Part shown: positions 11,061 to 23,439 of the stretch, in pieces
How positions within the stretch are numbered: the first letter of the stretch is position 1
How the letters are laid out: each line of letters begins with the position of its first letter
Assembly (NCBI GenBank): GCA_032871835.1
Contig: CM065299.1
Coordinates: forward strand, 78,456,204-78,520,203
DNA: 64,000 bases
Direction: 5' to 3'
Source of the DNA: Dipteronia dyeriana
Lineage: Eukaryota; Streptophyta; Magnoliopsida; Sapindales; Sapindaceae
Made by a program: the position numbers and the translations under genes
Notes under the pieces: generated by a model
What the model saw: only the letters and a program-made list of their open reading frames with translations
Told to the model about the DNA's origin: nothing
The model's database searches: none

Positions 11061-11427
11061 TGATAAGGTATGTAGCACGATTATTGATGGGGGGAGTTCT
11101 ACTAATGTGGCTAGCACTAGTTTTGTGGAGAAACTGAATTTGGCCACTTTGAAGCACCCAAAACCTTATAAGCTACAATATGATAGTGGGGAAATCAAGG
11201 TGATTAAACAGGTGTTGGTGTCGTTTTCAATTGGAAAAAAAAAAGATGAAGTCCTTTGTGATGTGGTACCAACGAATGCAAGTCATATCCTTTTAGGGAG
11301 ACCATGGCAATTTGATAGGCATGTGACGCATGATGGGTATACCAATAGATACTCATTTGTACTCAATAAAAAGCAAATCACTCTTGTACCTTTAACCCCA
11401 AAACAAGTGTATGAAGATCAAGTTTAG
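10963..11427 (+). pseudogene. B2 aspartic protease domain
   Basis: 154 codons with strong similarity to the family-A protease region in this window: HTRCHVNDKVCSTIIDGG, NVASTSFVEKLNL, KHPKPYKLQ, CDVVPTNASHILLGRPW. The catalytic DSG of family A reads DGG here. The flap and ILLGRPW motifs are intact. The reading frame ends just before the Lys/Glu-rich linker. Confidence 0.75.
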
Positions 11428-11580
11428 AAAAAGAGAGAGATGTCAAAAAAGAGAGTGAGAGTGAGAGTGAGAGTTCAAAAGAAAGAGAGAGAAAAGAAAA
11501 AGAGTCTGAAATAGCAAAAAAAAAAGATGAAAATGAAAAAGAGGCTGATGAGAAAAAAAAAAGAAAAAACAAGAGTTTTT
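11425..11580 (+). repeat. Purine-rich low-complexity linker
   Basis: Almost pure A/G on the plus strand, with GAGAGTGAGAGTGAGAG repeats. It corresponds to the charged spacer between protease and RT in the related A elements. It is no longer in one open frame. Confidence 0.7.
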
Positions 11581-11790
11581 ATGCAAGAGATAGTGAGATC
11601 AAAAAGGCTTTGTTTTCAAATCAGCCAATGATTGTCTTTTGTACAAAGAGGCATTTTAGTACTAATGGAATTAACCCTTCCTTGCCTAGTGTTGTTGCTT
11701 CTCATTTGCAAGGCTTTGATGAAGTGTCACAGGCAATCAACAACATTATGGTGAAGATTCGAGGACGAATCCTTTTGAAGAGAGGGGGAA

Positions 11791-12743
11791 TGATGAGAAT
11801 CAAAAAGCATCATCAAAGGAACCATTGCAAATTCCAATTGGGCCAATTAAAGGGAAGCAAGAGGATCAAAGAAGTATTAAATGATGGGCTGATTCCGAGT
11901 TGCTAAAGTCCAAATTCTGCCCACATGAAGACCAAATCCGGGCTGAACTTCGTGGACCTCTACAGAGAGCATCTGAAGTTGGATTTTCTATTATAATATG
12001 TTTTCGGAAAGCCCAAGACAAGCTCTACAGATTCTATGAAGACCCCATCCTCCAAAACAGATTAAAACAAGTCCAAATTCAGCCATCGATCTTATTGCTT
12101 GAAGACTTGAGTTGAGGAGTCCGAATTTCAACATATTTCTTATATTTTGGGCGATGTATGGTTGGAGGAGAATTCAATTTCAGCATATTGCATATTTCAG
12201 TATATTCCTTATTTTATTTATTTCCCTAAATAAAGAGTTGATTTGTCTTCCAAATAAAGGACTAATTTGTTTCCCAAATTCAGCTTTCCAAATAATGAAC
12301 AAATCAACTAGTTGCTAGTTTAGTATTTATTTATTTTCTAAATTTGTTTGTATTTATTTTCCAGATTGTATGGCATTAATTGCCTAATATTTATTCCCTT
12401 TTAGGTCTTAGATATTTTTAGTATAAAAGGAACCAATTTATGTAATTTTATAGAGATTTTGAGTTGAAATAAATTTGAGAGAATTTTCTCTTTGGTTCTT
12501 CATAGAACTTGTGAACTTATCAAGGTTCTACCTTGTGGCGTTCAAACCTTGACTTATCACTCACCTTCTTTCTTATTCTTGAGTGTGGCATCTACAACTT
12601 TCTTGATACTGTTGGTTCTTACCTCCTTATAGGTAACGGGTCACGGTCCGATAATATTCTTGTTTAAAAACTTGATTAGAAAACGATCCTTCGTTACCAT
12701 ATATTGGTTCCGGATCTCACTGCTCTTGGTGAGGTTCATATCA
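11791..12743 (+). repeat. B2 3' LTR
   Basis: Starts TGATGAGAATC after the purine tract AGAGGGGGAA and ends GGTTCATATCA. It includes about 160 bases absent from the B1 LTRs but largely present in B3, around 11960-12130. Confidence 0.85.
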
Positions 12744-13400
12744 GTAGTTATCCCGAAAGCACATTTGAAGGGGTTCAACCGCATCTAGTTTTCCCTTAGG
12801 ATCATAAAAGTTCTGTGAAGGTCGTCATGATGTCCTTCTGTGGATTGTGATTTTGTGATCATGTCGTCGATGTATACCTCCATCAACCTTTCGATTTTGA
12901 GCCTTAATATCGGTTAACTAGCTGCTGGTATGTAGCCTCAGCATTCTTAAGTCCAAACGGTATCACCTTGTAGCATTACAAACCCTGTCCGGTAATGAAA
13001 CTGGTCTTATCTTGATCTACTAGGTGCATCTTAATCTGATTGTACCTTGAGAACGCATCCATGAAGCTTAGGAGCTTATTCTCGGACGTGGAGTCAACCA
13101 AATGATGGATCTTCGGTAGAGGAAAGCTGTCTTTTAGACATGCTCTATAAGGTCAGTATAGTCGACGCACATACTCCATTTCACATTTGCCTTTGTGACT
13201 ATGACCACGTTGGCCATCCACTCAGGGTAGCACGTCTCTCTGACGAATCCTGATATGATCAGCTTGATAACTTCCTCCCGAACCGCTGTGTTTCTTTCAT
13301 CGTTAAAGTGACACCGTTTTTGCCTGACAGGCTCGAAGGTTGGATCCACTGCTAATCGATAAACAGCCAAAGATATGGGGATCCCGGGAATCTCATCATG
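12744..13400 (-). pseudogene. T1 reverse transcriptase N-terminal part
   Basis: Minus-strand frame 13370-13134 carries VDPTFEPVRQKRCHFNDER, then EVIKLIISGFVRE, YPEWMANVVIV and KWSMCVDYTDL. This is the fingers region of a Ty3/gypsy RT of Tat type. Further left the frames are broken, but RLNPFKCAFGIT is still readable just before the B2 junction. The palm catalytic motif is not clearly preserved. The sequence stops at B2, and no continuation was found on its other side. Confidence 0.75.
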
Positions 13401-13756
13401 ACTCCAAGTGAAGATGTTGCTAAATTCTTAGAGAAGTCCGATCAAACTTTCTTTCACTCCCGACTCAAGGGTAGCTCTGACCTTGACAACCTTGGAAGGA
13501 TCGCCATTCCTAATGGGTACCTCTTTTAGCTTATCCACAGGGTGTCCGTTGGCCCATTCCCTGCTCTGTTCTCCCTCCTCTAGCTATAGAGAGTCATCTT
13601 CTGGGTGATAGGTGGGCTCTGTGTCCTTCAAGGTCATCCTGGGTGTTTCCAATTCCTAGATCGTTGCAACTTGTACAAACTGTTTTGCTAAAGTTGTCGG
13701 ATTGGCAAACATTGCGTAAGACTTTCTGGCTACTTATTGGTCACCACGCACCTCCC

Positions 13757-14473
13757 CTACCTTGCCTCTACTGGAAACTTTAAGACTTTGTGGTAGATGG
13801 ACAAGACACCTTTCAAGGAAGCTAAGAATGGTCTTCCTAGTATCGCGTTGTAGGTCGATGAGGTATCAACCATAACGAATTCTGTCATAACATTTTGTTG
13901 GAAAGATGCTGTTTCAGGGATCACTGGGAGGATCTTCGATCCCACTGGTATGATCGAGTCCGTAGTGAATCTATACAGCGTGCTTGTGCAGCTGTTGTAA
14001 CACCACTGCTTCAATTTTAACTTCTCCAAGGTATCTTTAAAGAGGATGTCGAAGAGCACACGGTGGGCCACGCAATTGGCAATATATACCATGATCACCA
14101 TAGGATCATCACGAGGCTGCACGGTGTTGTAGACATCCACCTCGGTGAAAATAATCTCTACTGACTGGGAGAGGCCAGCCGGGCTCTAGTCGACCTTGAA
14201 GATACCCTGACCTTCATCTACACGAGGAATCTTCCTCGCGTGGTTTTTTTCTAGAATTATTAGAGGTGCCAGCCAGAGTGGGCCCTTCGCTGATGGTATG
14301 TATCACCAGGATTTATTGTATCATATTAGTATGCTCCCCCTTTCTTTTCTTAGCGTGCTCACAGATCTCAGCTTGTACTTCCCTTACAGTCTGAATATTG
14401 TCCCTGACCTACTGCAAGAACTCTATCAAACATCCTCCCATTATCAAAGCCTCGATCTGGTTGTGCAGGTTAT
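13757..14473 (-). pseudogene. T1 gag C-terminus and aspartic protease
   Basis: From the C1 junction the minus strand reads NLHNQIEALIMGG, the end of gag, then a linker. The protease frame (14140-13757) has YIANCVAHRVLFD, SIIPVGS, VDTSSTYNAILGRPFL and LKFP. The catalytic DTGSS present in T2 is missing: the sequence jumps from VLFD to ILF. It is the downstream half of the element whose gag start lies at 30612-31800. Confidence 0.75.
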
Positions 14474-15794
14474 TGTAGGGAAAATAAAACCCCGCGCAGC
14501 GGACACGTGATAAAATTTAATAAAATTAGGGTTTGCGTATAAATAAAAAAATTTCCTTTTAATAACAAAAACCTTAACCCTAGATTAATTGATGTATATA
14601 AAAAATATCGTACCTTTTTTTTCGTGACGATTGAACTAGCATCGAATTGAATCCGCAAGATCTTCCAAACCAATCACGAACGTGAATCACCTAGGATTGT
14701 GGGCTCCATTTCTTTAAATTGTTTTCCTGAGGATGGAAACAAATAAAATCTTTTTCTTTGTTAGTCACAATAATTCTCCAAGAGAAAAAACCAAAGAAAG
14801 TCCGGTCACTTGTGAATTATCAATCAATTTGATTGAAACTCGCGTGAACCTTGATTCGATGTTGTACACAAAACCATTTTGATGCGAAGGATACTAGTGT
14901 ACTTTCGAAAACAAAAACGTTCACTCTTTTCTCTATGCTTGGCCGAATTCTTCACACGATGAGTTGGATGAAGTTTTTTTTATATATAACAATAAAAAAC
15001 AAATAAAAAAACATCTTCTCACACCAAAAATTCATGCTTGGTCAAAATTTACAAGTATATATATAGGAGACCAAATCCTCTCCTAAATATGATTTACTTG
15101 GTGGACAAGAATCCTTTCCTTAGGTGGATTTACTTGGTGGTTAAGAATTCTTTTCTAAAAGGAATTCTATCCTACACCAAGACTCCTAATCCAACTCAAT
15201 AGTGTATTTGTATCCATATTAAAGACTTTCTAATTTGATTAGATAAATAATTCCTTTTATTTATCTACTTGTCAAATATAGTCTTTAATATTAATTATAC
15301 TACCAACAGGAGACCATCTCCTAAAAGAAAAAGATTTTGACTTTTAATTAAATAATTAATTAATCAACAAATTCATTAATTTCCATTTAAATAAATAATA
15401 AAATAAAAATAATATAATTAAGCTATTCTAAATAGTCTTGCCGCCCAACACATATATATGGGTCTTATATTACTTTTCTTAATTTTTTAAATCCATTGGA
15501 CCTTAATCAAAAGTCCACATGCGAACTAGACATATTCTTACAATAAGAAACAAGTTCACATGCCTTAATACAATTCTAAATGGACCCCTAAATTGGTCCG
15601 ATAGAATATATCAAGTGATCCATGCAAGTTCGTGTGGATTGGGGATCTTGGCGGGCTATCTAAATTTAAGCTCCAATAGACACAACCCAATCACAATCAA
15701 CAAATGATTCACTTAGGTCCGATCTATTTAATTTTAGTTCGTTCTACTAAAAAACTAAAATTGAACTCTTAAATAAAGATAGAATAAGTTGATG
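14474..15794 (-). repeat. C1 left (3') LTR, truncated
   Basis: The left end TGTAGGGAAAATAAAACC matches the right copy's TGTAAGGAAAATAAAACC. Homology with the right LTR continues to GTTGATG at 15794 and stops, so about 0.9 kb of U3 sequence present at 29728-30611 is missing here. Confidence 0.85.
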
Positions 15795-18700
15795 ATCTTC
15801 AAGCTTCGGAGCTTGATGATCTTCATTTTTCGGGTTTTCTTCATACTTGGTGCAACAAGAGAAGCAACGGTTGTATCTCTAAGATATTGGATAGAGTTCT
15901 TGTCAACAATGATTGGCTTGTCAAGTTTGAGAATTCTTAAGCAATTTTCCTTCCCCCTAGCATTTCGGATCATTGTCCTCCGTGGTTAAGCTTGGGTTGC
16001 AAGGTATTAAGAAAAATCGCCCTTTCAAATTTTTCAACTTTCTAACGGATAGAGCAGATTTCCTCCCCTTGGTTGAAAGGTGTTGGCGGGAGCAAGTTCA
16101 TGGCACCTTGCAGTACTAGCTTTGCTCTAAGCTTCGAAATCTTAAGAAGGTTCTTAAGACCCTCAACAATGACAAGGTGAGCAATTTGACAACTAATTCA
16201 ATTAAAGCCAAAGCTGCCCTTGATGATTGTCAACGCCTCTTTGACCCCTTGATTCTAACCTTAGAAATCGGGAAAAGGAGCTTATAAGCTGTTATACTTC
16301 GACTCTCCATGCAAAAATCTAGAATCCAATGGCTTAAGGCTGGTGACCGGAACTCCTCTTATTTCTTCAAAGCCATCAATGGTAGATGCAATAGATGCAA
16401 GATCCACTCTATTACTGGTGTTGATGGCTCCTTGATTGAAGGTGACATTCCGGACAAGAATGAAGCTATCCGTCATTTTCAGAATATTCTTGGTTGCTCT
16501 ATGCCTGTTAGACATGGTATTGGTACTTTGAGCAATATTATTGATAATGTCATCTCCAATGATCACGCCGATTCAATGGATAGAGATGTCACTAATTATG
16601 AGATTTGATAGGTTTGCTTCTCTCTCCACCTTAACAAGGCACCTGGTCCGGATGGCTTCAACGCTCATTTTTTCAAGAAAACTTGGGACATTATGGTGAA
16701 GATGTGATTAATGCTATCCAAGAATTCTTTAGGTCTGACCATCTTCTCAAAGAGCTAAATACTACAATTCTAGCGTTGGTCCCTAAAATCCCAAACCCTT
16801 CTACGATGAAAGACTTTAGTCCTATATCTTGTTGCAACACTCTCTATAAGATCATTGCCAAGATCATTGCCAATAGGATCAAACCTTATCTCCCGGATAT
16901 TATCAGTCATTCCCAATCGACTTTTGTGGCTGGCAGGAGTATAGGGGACAACATCCTTCTTGTGCAAGAGCTTATGAGGAATTATCATAAGGATATTGGC
17001 TGCCCTAGGTTGGCTCTAAAGGTAGATTTGATGAAGGCTTTTGATATGGTGGATTGGGGCTTCTTGCTTGAAACCCTCACTGCTTTTCACTTTCCTCCTA
17101 AGATTATTACATGGATCAAAGCTTGCCTTACTACCCCCAAGTTCTCTATCTCCATCAATGGTGAACTAACTAGTTTTTTCTCCAGAAAAAAAGGTCTTCG
17201 GTAAGGGGATCATATGTCCCCATACCTCTTTATAATAGCTATGGAAGTTCTATCTAAAATTCTGACCAAGCGAATTGCGGACTCTCCGAGCTTCAAGTAT
17301 CATTGGAAGTGTGACAAGATAAAGCTCTCCCACCTCTGTTTTGCTGATGATTTTATAATACTTTGCCATGGCTCCCCTTCTTAAGCTCTAGTCCTTAAGG
17401 CTGCCCTCGATGAGTTCTCTTTGCTTTCAGGCCTCCTTGCTAATCAAGCCAAGAGCAATATTTTTACTTCGGGTTTATCCTCTACAACCAACCAACAGCT
17501 CATTAACCTCTTTGGTTACACAGTCGGTTCTCTCCCCATTCACTATCAAGGTACCCCTATCATCTCTACTAAACTTTGTCTCCTCTTGTGGACAAAGTTT
17601 CGGGCAGACTTACCTCTTGGATGAACCGCAGTCGTTCTTCTGTGGGTTGTTTGCAGCTCATTATATGGGTTTTGTCGAGTTTACAAGTCTTTTGGGCTAG
17701 TTATCTCTGCCTTCCTATCAAGATTTTAAAGATTATAGAACATAAATTCCGTAGTTTCTTATGGAAAGGGGTTGAAGGTGATGGTAAGGGCGTAAAAATT
17801 TCTTGGTCTGATATTTGTCTCCCTAAGAAAGAGGGTGGTCTTGGAATCAAGGATCTCTCTTCTTGGAACAAGGCCCTGATGATTAGGCATCTTTGGATTC
17901 TGATTTATGGTACGAATAACCTCTGGTCTTCTTGGATCAAAGCCTATCACCTCAAAGGCTCAAACCTTTGGGAGGCTAAAGCCCCTTCTACATGCTCTTG
18001 GAATTAGAGGAAACTCCTCTATCTTTGGCCAATTGGTCGACCTTTAATTTAGCACTACATTGGCAATGGTTCTAGTACTTCCTTATGGTTTGATAATTGG
18101 CATCCGGATGGTCCTCTCCTTTCTAATGGAGCTCCCGTGTGGTTTATGATTCTGGCCTCCCTCTCAACGCAATGGTTAATGCCATTGTTCTTGTTGATTC
18201 TTGGAATTGGCCAGTTGCTATGTCCATTGATCTTGTTGAAATTAAAAGTCGAATGCCTTCTTACAATCCTAACTCCAATATAGAGGATAGTATTCGATGA
18301 CACCCTTCTCCCAATGGTATTTACTCAGCCTCTTCTGCTTTGGCTTCTCTTAGAGCCCCTCACCCTCTTATTCCTTGGTTCAAGCTAGTTTGGTTCCCTC
18401 AAAACATTCTGAGAATGAGTTTTATACTTTGGATGGCTGTTAGAGGTAGGCTCCCCACCAGGGACCGCATTCATAAGTATGACCCTGGGGTTGTTACTAC
18501 TTGTGTTATTTGCAACTCCCATCTCGAGTCTCATGCTCACCTGTTCTTTAAGTGTTTATTCAGTAGAGCCATTTGGACTCAACTTCTGAACTATTGTGGG
18601 ACTCATTGGATTGGTCTTTGCTCGAATGATTTTATTGCTTGGGCGTCCACCCATTGGAGAGGAAACACCCTTGTTATCGTGGCTAAGAAGCTTTGTCTTG

Positions 18701-19059
18701 GGGCTGCTGTTTATCACATTTGGAGAGAGCGTAATTGTCGTATTTTTAAAGGGACCAAATGAACTAGCTCGGTTGTTGCGCGCTCCATTATTGACACCAT
18801 TCGCTGCCGGCTATCATCTATCAATCTCAAAGACCACCCTCTTATAGCTTTGAATTGGAATGTAAACGCTAATTGATTTTAGGCTTTGCTCTTGTTGTTC
18901 TTGTTTTGAGCCCTTGTCTAGCTCTTGCTTTTTGTTTACTCATGCGTTGAGCTTTTTTTGAGCCTTGGTTTAGCTCTTGCTCTGCTTATTGGGCTATGCA
19001 CTTGTATTTGTTCTTTCTTTTTCTTTTTATGATACTATTTACTTACCCAAAAAAAAAAG
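15795..19059 (+). mobile_element. 5'-truncated plant LINE
   Basis: Carries the C-terminal end of an endonuclease domain, a reverse transcriptase and an RVT zinc-binding region, followed by a 3' UTR and an A-rich tail (19050-19059). The orientation is opposite to C1. The right flank is C1 integrase sequence and the left flank is C1 LTR, so insertion was accompanied or followed by loss of C1 RT sequence. No clear target duplication is seen. Confidence 0.85.
15830..18762 (+). pseudogene. LINE ORF2: endonuclease end, RT, zf-RVT
   Basis: In order: endonuclease tail (TWCNKRSNG, LDRVLVNNDW, SDHCP; about 15835-15985), a linker (PFKFFNFLTDRADF), then RT. The RT has ILALVPKIPNP, FSPISCCNTLYKIIAKI, FVAGRSIGDNIL, LKVDLMKAFDMVDW, GDHMSPYLF and the catalytic CFADDFIIL (about 17336-17360). 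A zinc-binding region follows with WFPQNILRMSFILW and a Cys/His pattern CVICNSHLESHAHLFFKC (about 18500-18555). Stops, for example at LR*GD near 17202, and frameshifts between 17400 and 18340 make it inactive. It encoded the endonuclease and reverse transcriptase for target-primed retrotransposition. Confidence 0.85.
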
Positions 19060-20161
19060 ATCTGAAGGATTATAAAAATAATATCTTTTTGTTTCTTTTG
19101 GATACCCTACAAATATGCATGTTTCTGAACGGGACTCCATCTTTTCTATCTTTCTTTTTAACACATGCGTAGGACATCCAAATATCCTTAAGTGTTGTAA
19201 ACTAGGATTTCGCCCGGTCCACAACTCATGCAGTGTTTTAGGAACCGACTTAGATGGTACATCGTTTAGAATGTACATTGCGGTTTGTAAAGCATATCCC
19301 CAAAAAGAATTAGGAAGTGTTGAATAACTCAACATAGACCTAACCATGTCCAAAAGAGTTCTATTTCTCCTTTATGCAACCCTATTTTGTTGAGGTGTGC
19401 CTGGAGCAGAAAACTGAGAAATTATCCCATTATCAATAAGATATTGCTAAAACTCACCAAATAGATATTCTCCACCACGATCAGACCTCAAGATTTTTAT
19501 GCGTTTCTCAAGCTGATTTTCAACTTCAGCTTTAAATGTTTTGAACATGTCAAAAGCATCCGACGTATGTCTCATGAGATACACATGCCAAATCTTGAGT
19601 GATCATCCATGAAAGTGACGAAGTACTCATATCCACCTCTAGCTTGAATGCTCATAAGTCCATACACATCAGTGTGTATCAAACCTAAACATTCAGTGGC
19701 TCATGTGCCTTTGGCCGTAAACAAGATTCACAAGTTGGTAGATCATCAACCTTTAAGTCACTTAGAGATCCGTCACTAACCAATCTTTTAATCCTATTAA
19801 GGTTAATATGACCTAGGCACAAATGCCATAGGTGGGTTTCATCTTTTGATAATTTTACTCTTTTATGATTAGGTTTCGTTGATTCCGTGTCTAACAAGTG
19901 AGAGATATTTCTATGCAGCTAGAATAAACCATTTTCCAATGTACCTTTACAAACAAATTTATTATTCTTACTAATAATAAAACCTTTATTAAAAGTAACC
20001 GAATATTCAAATTTATTTAAACAAGAAACTGAAATTAAATTCTTCTTGAATTGAGGTACATAATAAATGTCTATTAAATCTAAATGCCTATAATAATCTA
20101 AATTGATTCTTATATCTCCCACTAAACTAGTAGACAACAATGCTCCATTGCCTAAATGCAA
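19060..20161 (-). pseudogene. C1 protease remnant, GAG-pre-integrase and integrase
   Basis: Minus strand in order: a protease C-terminal part (LHLGNGALLST, YYVPQFKKNLISVS), a GAG-pre-integrase zinc region (HLWHLCLGHINLNRIKRL, CESCLRPKAHEPL), a decayed integrase core, and the integrase end ([41 protein letters not shown]). The protease active-site region is missing, and several stops break the core. The sequence ends at the LINE tail, so RT and RNase H of C1 are absent. Confidence 0.8.
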
Positions 20162-20239
20162 ATTGAATTCATTCTTATTCAGTCTAATCCTTTGACCCTT
20201 TTCATCACAAAGGAAACATTTCCTTTTGATCTTTGTTAC

Positions 20240-20946
20240 TTTCTTGGTCTCCTTCTAAGAAGGTCCGAGTTGCTTTTTCTTCTGTTGTCTCTTGACCTTC
20301 TTACGGGTCTTTAACAGCAGCAACTTACCAAGCATATGAATCTTTTGACCCTTGCCTTTTACAAGGATTTTCTTGGTGCTTTGAACATCTTGCAGCAGGC
20401 CTTGCAAGGTGTATTCCTTATTGTTTAAGGTGTAGTCCAACTTAAATTGATCAAAGGAATCTGACAGTGAGTTGACGATCATGTCAATTTTGGTATCACC
20501 ATCTATCTCAGCACCATTCAGCTCAACAATGTTGAGATGTGGTATGACTTTCATCATGTGATCTTTTACACCCTGTCCAGGTTTCATCCTAAGATTCATA
20601 AAAGCAGTCGCTACCTCTCTCTTAGTCTTCCTATACCTCATAGCAAACATCTTCTCTAGAGACATCATTATATATGCGGCAATCTCCATTCCTTCATGTT
20701 GCTGTTGCAACACGTCGGAGATGGTGGCCATAATGTAACGTACATTTAGCCATCTCATCTCTTCCAGTACTGATACTCATCTCTTTGCTCCTGAGTATAT
20801 TCATTAGTTTGGTTGTTAAGGAATAGACATAACGAATTTTATGTTTTTCAATTTGCATTAACAACCCAATTTTCCTTTTTCCATGTGACATAATTATCAT
20901 CAGTTAAAGTATTATCTTTTAGGATGTTGATTAGGGATGGGGTCAT
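20240..20946 (-). pseudogene. C1 gag (copia, UBN2 type)
   Basis: The minus-strand start at 20946 reads MTPSLINILKDNTLTDD and then GLLMQIEKHKIRYV. A frame change follows, then ISDVLQQQHEGMEIA, MNLRMKPGQGVKDHM, IVNSLSDSFDQFKLDYTLNN and LLQDVQSTKKILVKGK. These motifs are typical of copia gag. The CCHC knuckle is reduced to KCFLCDEKGQ near 20200, because a deletion joins gag to the protease C-terminal part. It encoded the nucleocapsid precursor. Confidence 0.8.
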
Positions 20947-22260
20947 GATTTCTTTTTAATAACAAAAATTATATAAGTAAATAATCATGATAAAACACTT
21001 TTGAATATTTATCTTGAATTAAATAAAATAATTCAATCGTAAAAATTCAACGGTGATCCAACACCCATAAATGTCACGTCTTCTTTGGGAGTACGCACCA
21101 TTTACTAGTTGGACTAGTTTTCTATTTTAGCCTTGCAATTTTATTAACAAGAATTCTTGGGAGGATATTAATAAAATTACATTGAGTGTGTTACCAAGTT
21201 ATCGACCTTCAATATAATCCCTCACGAATATCCCTCCTTTGGGAGTAAATATCGTTTGGGTTAATTGTCTAGTCTATCCTTGTAAGGAAGTATCTTGCTA
21301 AATTCCATTCATGAATACCCCTTTGGGGATTATTCACGAAACATAAAGCTCAACTAAACTTGGAGGCCGTAGGTGTTCCAAAACACCTTCTCCCACTCAA
21401 TTGTTTAAGGCGTGTGATCGAATTTCAAAGATTGATTTACCAAGTTATCTAGATGCCAATTTAGATACTTAAATCATTCAATGCATGTTCACACCAAAAG
21501 AGATATATGAGTGGCACTCCTTTTCTATATGACATGTTATCAAACAATGACAAACATTGCAATATTTACAAAAAATATAAATAGCTACAATTTTGGTCCA
21601 TCCTAGAAAAGCAAGTAAATTACATGTCTTTGAATACAAAAAACTCATTTCTTGAAGAACAAGTCTTCACGCAACCTTCGTCGTCTAGACTCTCTCGGCT
21701 GCCACCCATGGGCGTGCGCACCCTTGGCCCTTACCCATGGGCATGCGCATGCCACAAACCCATAAAGGGCTGTCATGCGCAGCCCATGGCTTCCATAGGG
21801 CTGCCGTGCGCAGCCCATGCCACAACAAATGTGGATGCGTGCTCTTCGCACGCACGTTCGTTGCTACGGCTCGCACGGTCCCAAACTTGTTCCGGTTGCT
21901 TCCAATTCTTCAAACCTTCGAGTTTTCGATACTTGAATGTATTACAGAAGAATTATAAATTAAAAAATACTGCAGTTTTTTTCTACTACAATAACAAAAA
22001 AAAAACATACTACCAAGAAGGAAATTATGGCGATGATAGACCACCCTTCTTGTTACAATCCCAAAACAAAATTACATTGAAATTCTATGACCAAAATTGA
22101 GCAATAACTAACCACATATAAAACATATACATATCCATACATTCCAATATAAATATTTATGTGAATACCTAGAGTGTCATATATTTCTAAAACATGCATA
22201 TATACAATAAAATGAAAAAGATTCACATACACATACATCAATTAATCAAGGGTACAACCA
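20947..22260 (-). other. C1 leader with GC-rich patch
   Basis: About 1.3 kb between primer site and gag, long for a copia leader. It is mostly AT-rich and non-coding. A GC-rich island at 21685-21890 has repeated GCGCAGCCCATG and CCCATGGGC words. Open frames across it on both strands look like composition effects, and no domain is recognised. Confidence 0.5.
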
Positions 22261-22261
22261 G

Positions 22262-22273
22262 ACTCTGATACCA
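22262..22273 (-). promoter_or_regulatory. C1 primer-binding site
   Basis: On the minus strand reads TGGTATCAGAGT, complementary to the 3' end of initiator tRNA-Met. It lies two bases from the LTR edge at 22276 and fixes the minus-strand orientation of C1. Confidence 0.9.
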
Positions 22274-22275
22274 AT

Positions 22276-23439
22276 TGTAAGGAAAATAAAACCCCGCGCA
22301 GCGGAAGCGTGATAAAATTTATTAAAAATAGGGTTTACGTAAAAATAAATAAAAAAATCCTTTTAATAAAAAAAAACCTTAACCCTAGATTAATTGATGT
22401 ATATAAAAAATATCGTACCTTTATTTTTCCGTGACGATTGAACTAGCGTCGAATTGAATCCGCAAGATCTTCCAATCCAATCACGAAGGTGAATCACCTA
22501 GGAGTATGGGCTCTCTTTCTTTAAATTGTATACTTGAGGATGGAAACAAACAAAATCTTCTTCTTTGTTAGTCACAATAATCCTCCAAGAGAAAAAACCA
22601 AAGAACATCCGGTTACTTGTAAATTATCAATCAATTTGATTGAAACTCGAGTGAACCTTGATTCGATGTTGTACACAAAACCCTTTTGATGCAAAGGATA
22701 CTAGTGTACTATCGAAAACAAAAACGTTCACTCTTTTCTCTATGCTTGGCCAAATTCTTCACACAATGAGTTGGAAGAAGTTTTTTTTTTATATAACAAT
22801 AAAAGACAAATAAAAAAACAACTTCTCATACCAAAAATTCTTGATTGGTCGAAATTTACAAGTATATATATATATAGGAGACCAAATCCTCTCCTAAAAA
22901 TGATTTACTTGGTGGTCAATAATCATTTCCTTAGGTGGATTTACTTGGTGGTTAAGAATTCTTTTCTAAAAAGAATTATATCCTACACCAAGACTCCTAA
23001 TCCAACTCAATAGTGTATTTGTAACTATATTAAAGACTTTCTAATTTGATTAGTTAAATAATTCCTTTTATTTATCTACTTATCAAATATAGTCTTTAAT
23101 ATTAATTATACTACCAACAATAGTATATTATTAGGAGACCATCTCCTAAAAGAAAAAGATTTTGACTTTTAATTAAATAATTAATTAATCAACAAATTAA
23201 TTAATTTCTATTTAATTAAATAATAAAATAAAAATAATATAATTAAGCTATTCTAAATAGCCTTGCCGCCCAACACATATATATGGACCTTATATTATTT
23301 TTCTTATTTTATTAAATCCATTGGACCTTAATAAAAAGTCCACATGTGAACTAGACCTATTCTTACAAAAGAAACAAGTTGACATGCCTTAATACAATTC
23401 TAAATGGACCCCTAAATTGGTCCGGTAGAATATATCAAG
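22276..23439 (-). repeat. C1 right (5') LTR, U5-side part
   Basis: Near-identical in order to the left LTR, including the CCCCGCGCAGCGG motif near the end and a TATATATA run at 22864-22875. It is interrupted at 23440 by A1 and continues at 29561. Confidence 0.9.

Larger units (their letters stand above)
10165..12743 (+). mobile_element. B2: family-B Ty3/gypsy element, 5'-truncated and internally deleted
   Basis: The left part matches the B1 leader (ATTCCTTTTCTTGATT near 10254), but the 5' LTR and primer site are missing. A gag start, a protease and a short pol end follow, then a 953-base 3' LTR. RT, RNase H and integrase are deleted. The 3' LTR is about 160 bases longer than the B1 LTRs. No target duplication could be identified because the 5' edge is lost. 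The element sits between two Tat-like fragments, T2 and T1. Confidence 0.8.

Noticed and set aside
21624..22100. 158-codon ORF in the C1 leader as a gene
   Set aside because: It is open on both strands over a GC-rich patch, shows no known motif and ends in low-complexity Asn/Lys sequence; it lies upstream of C1 gag on the other strand.
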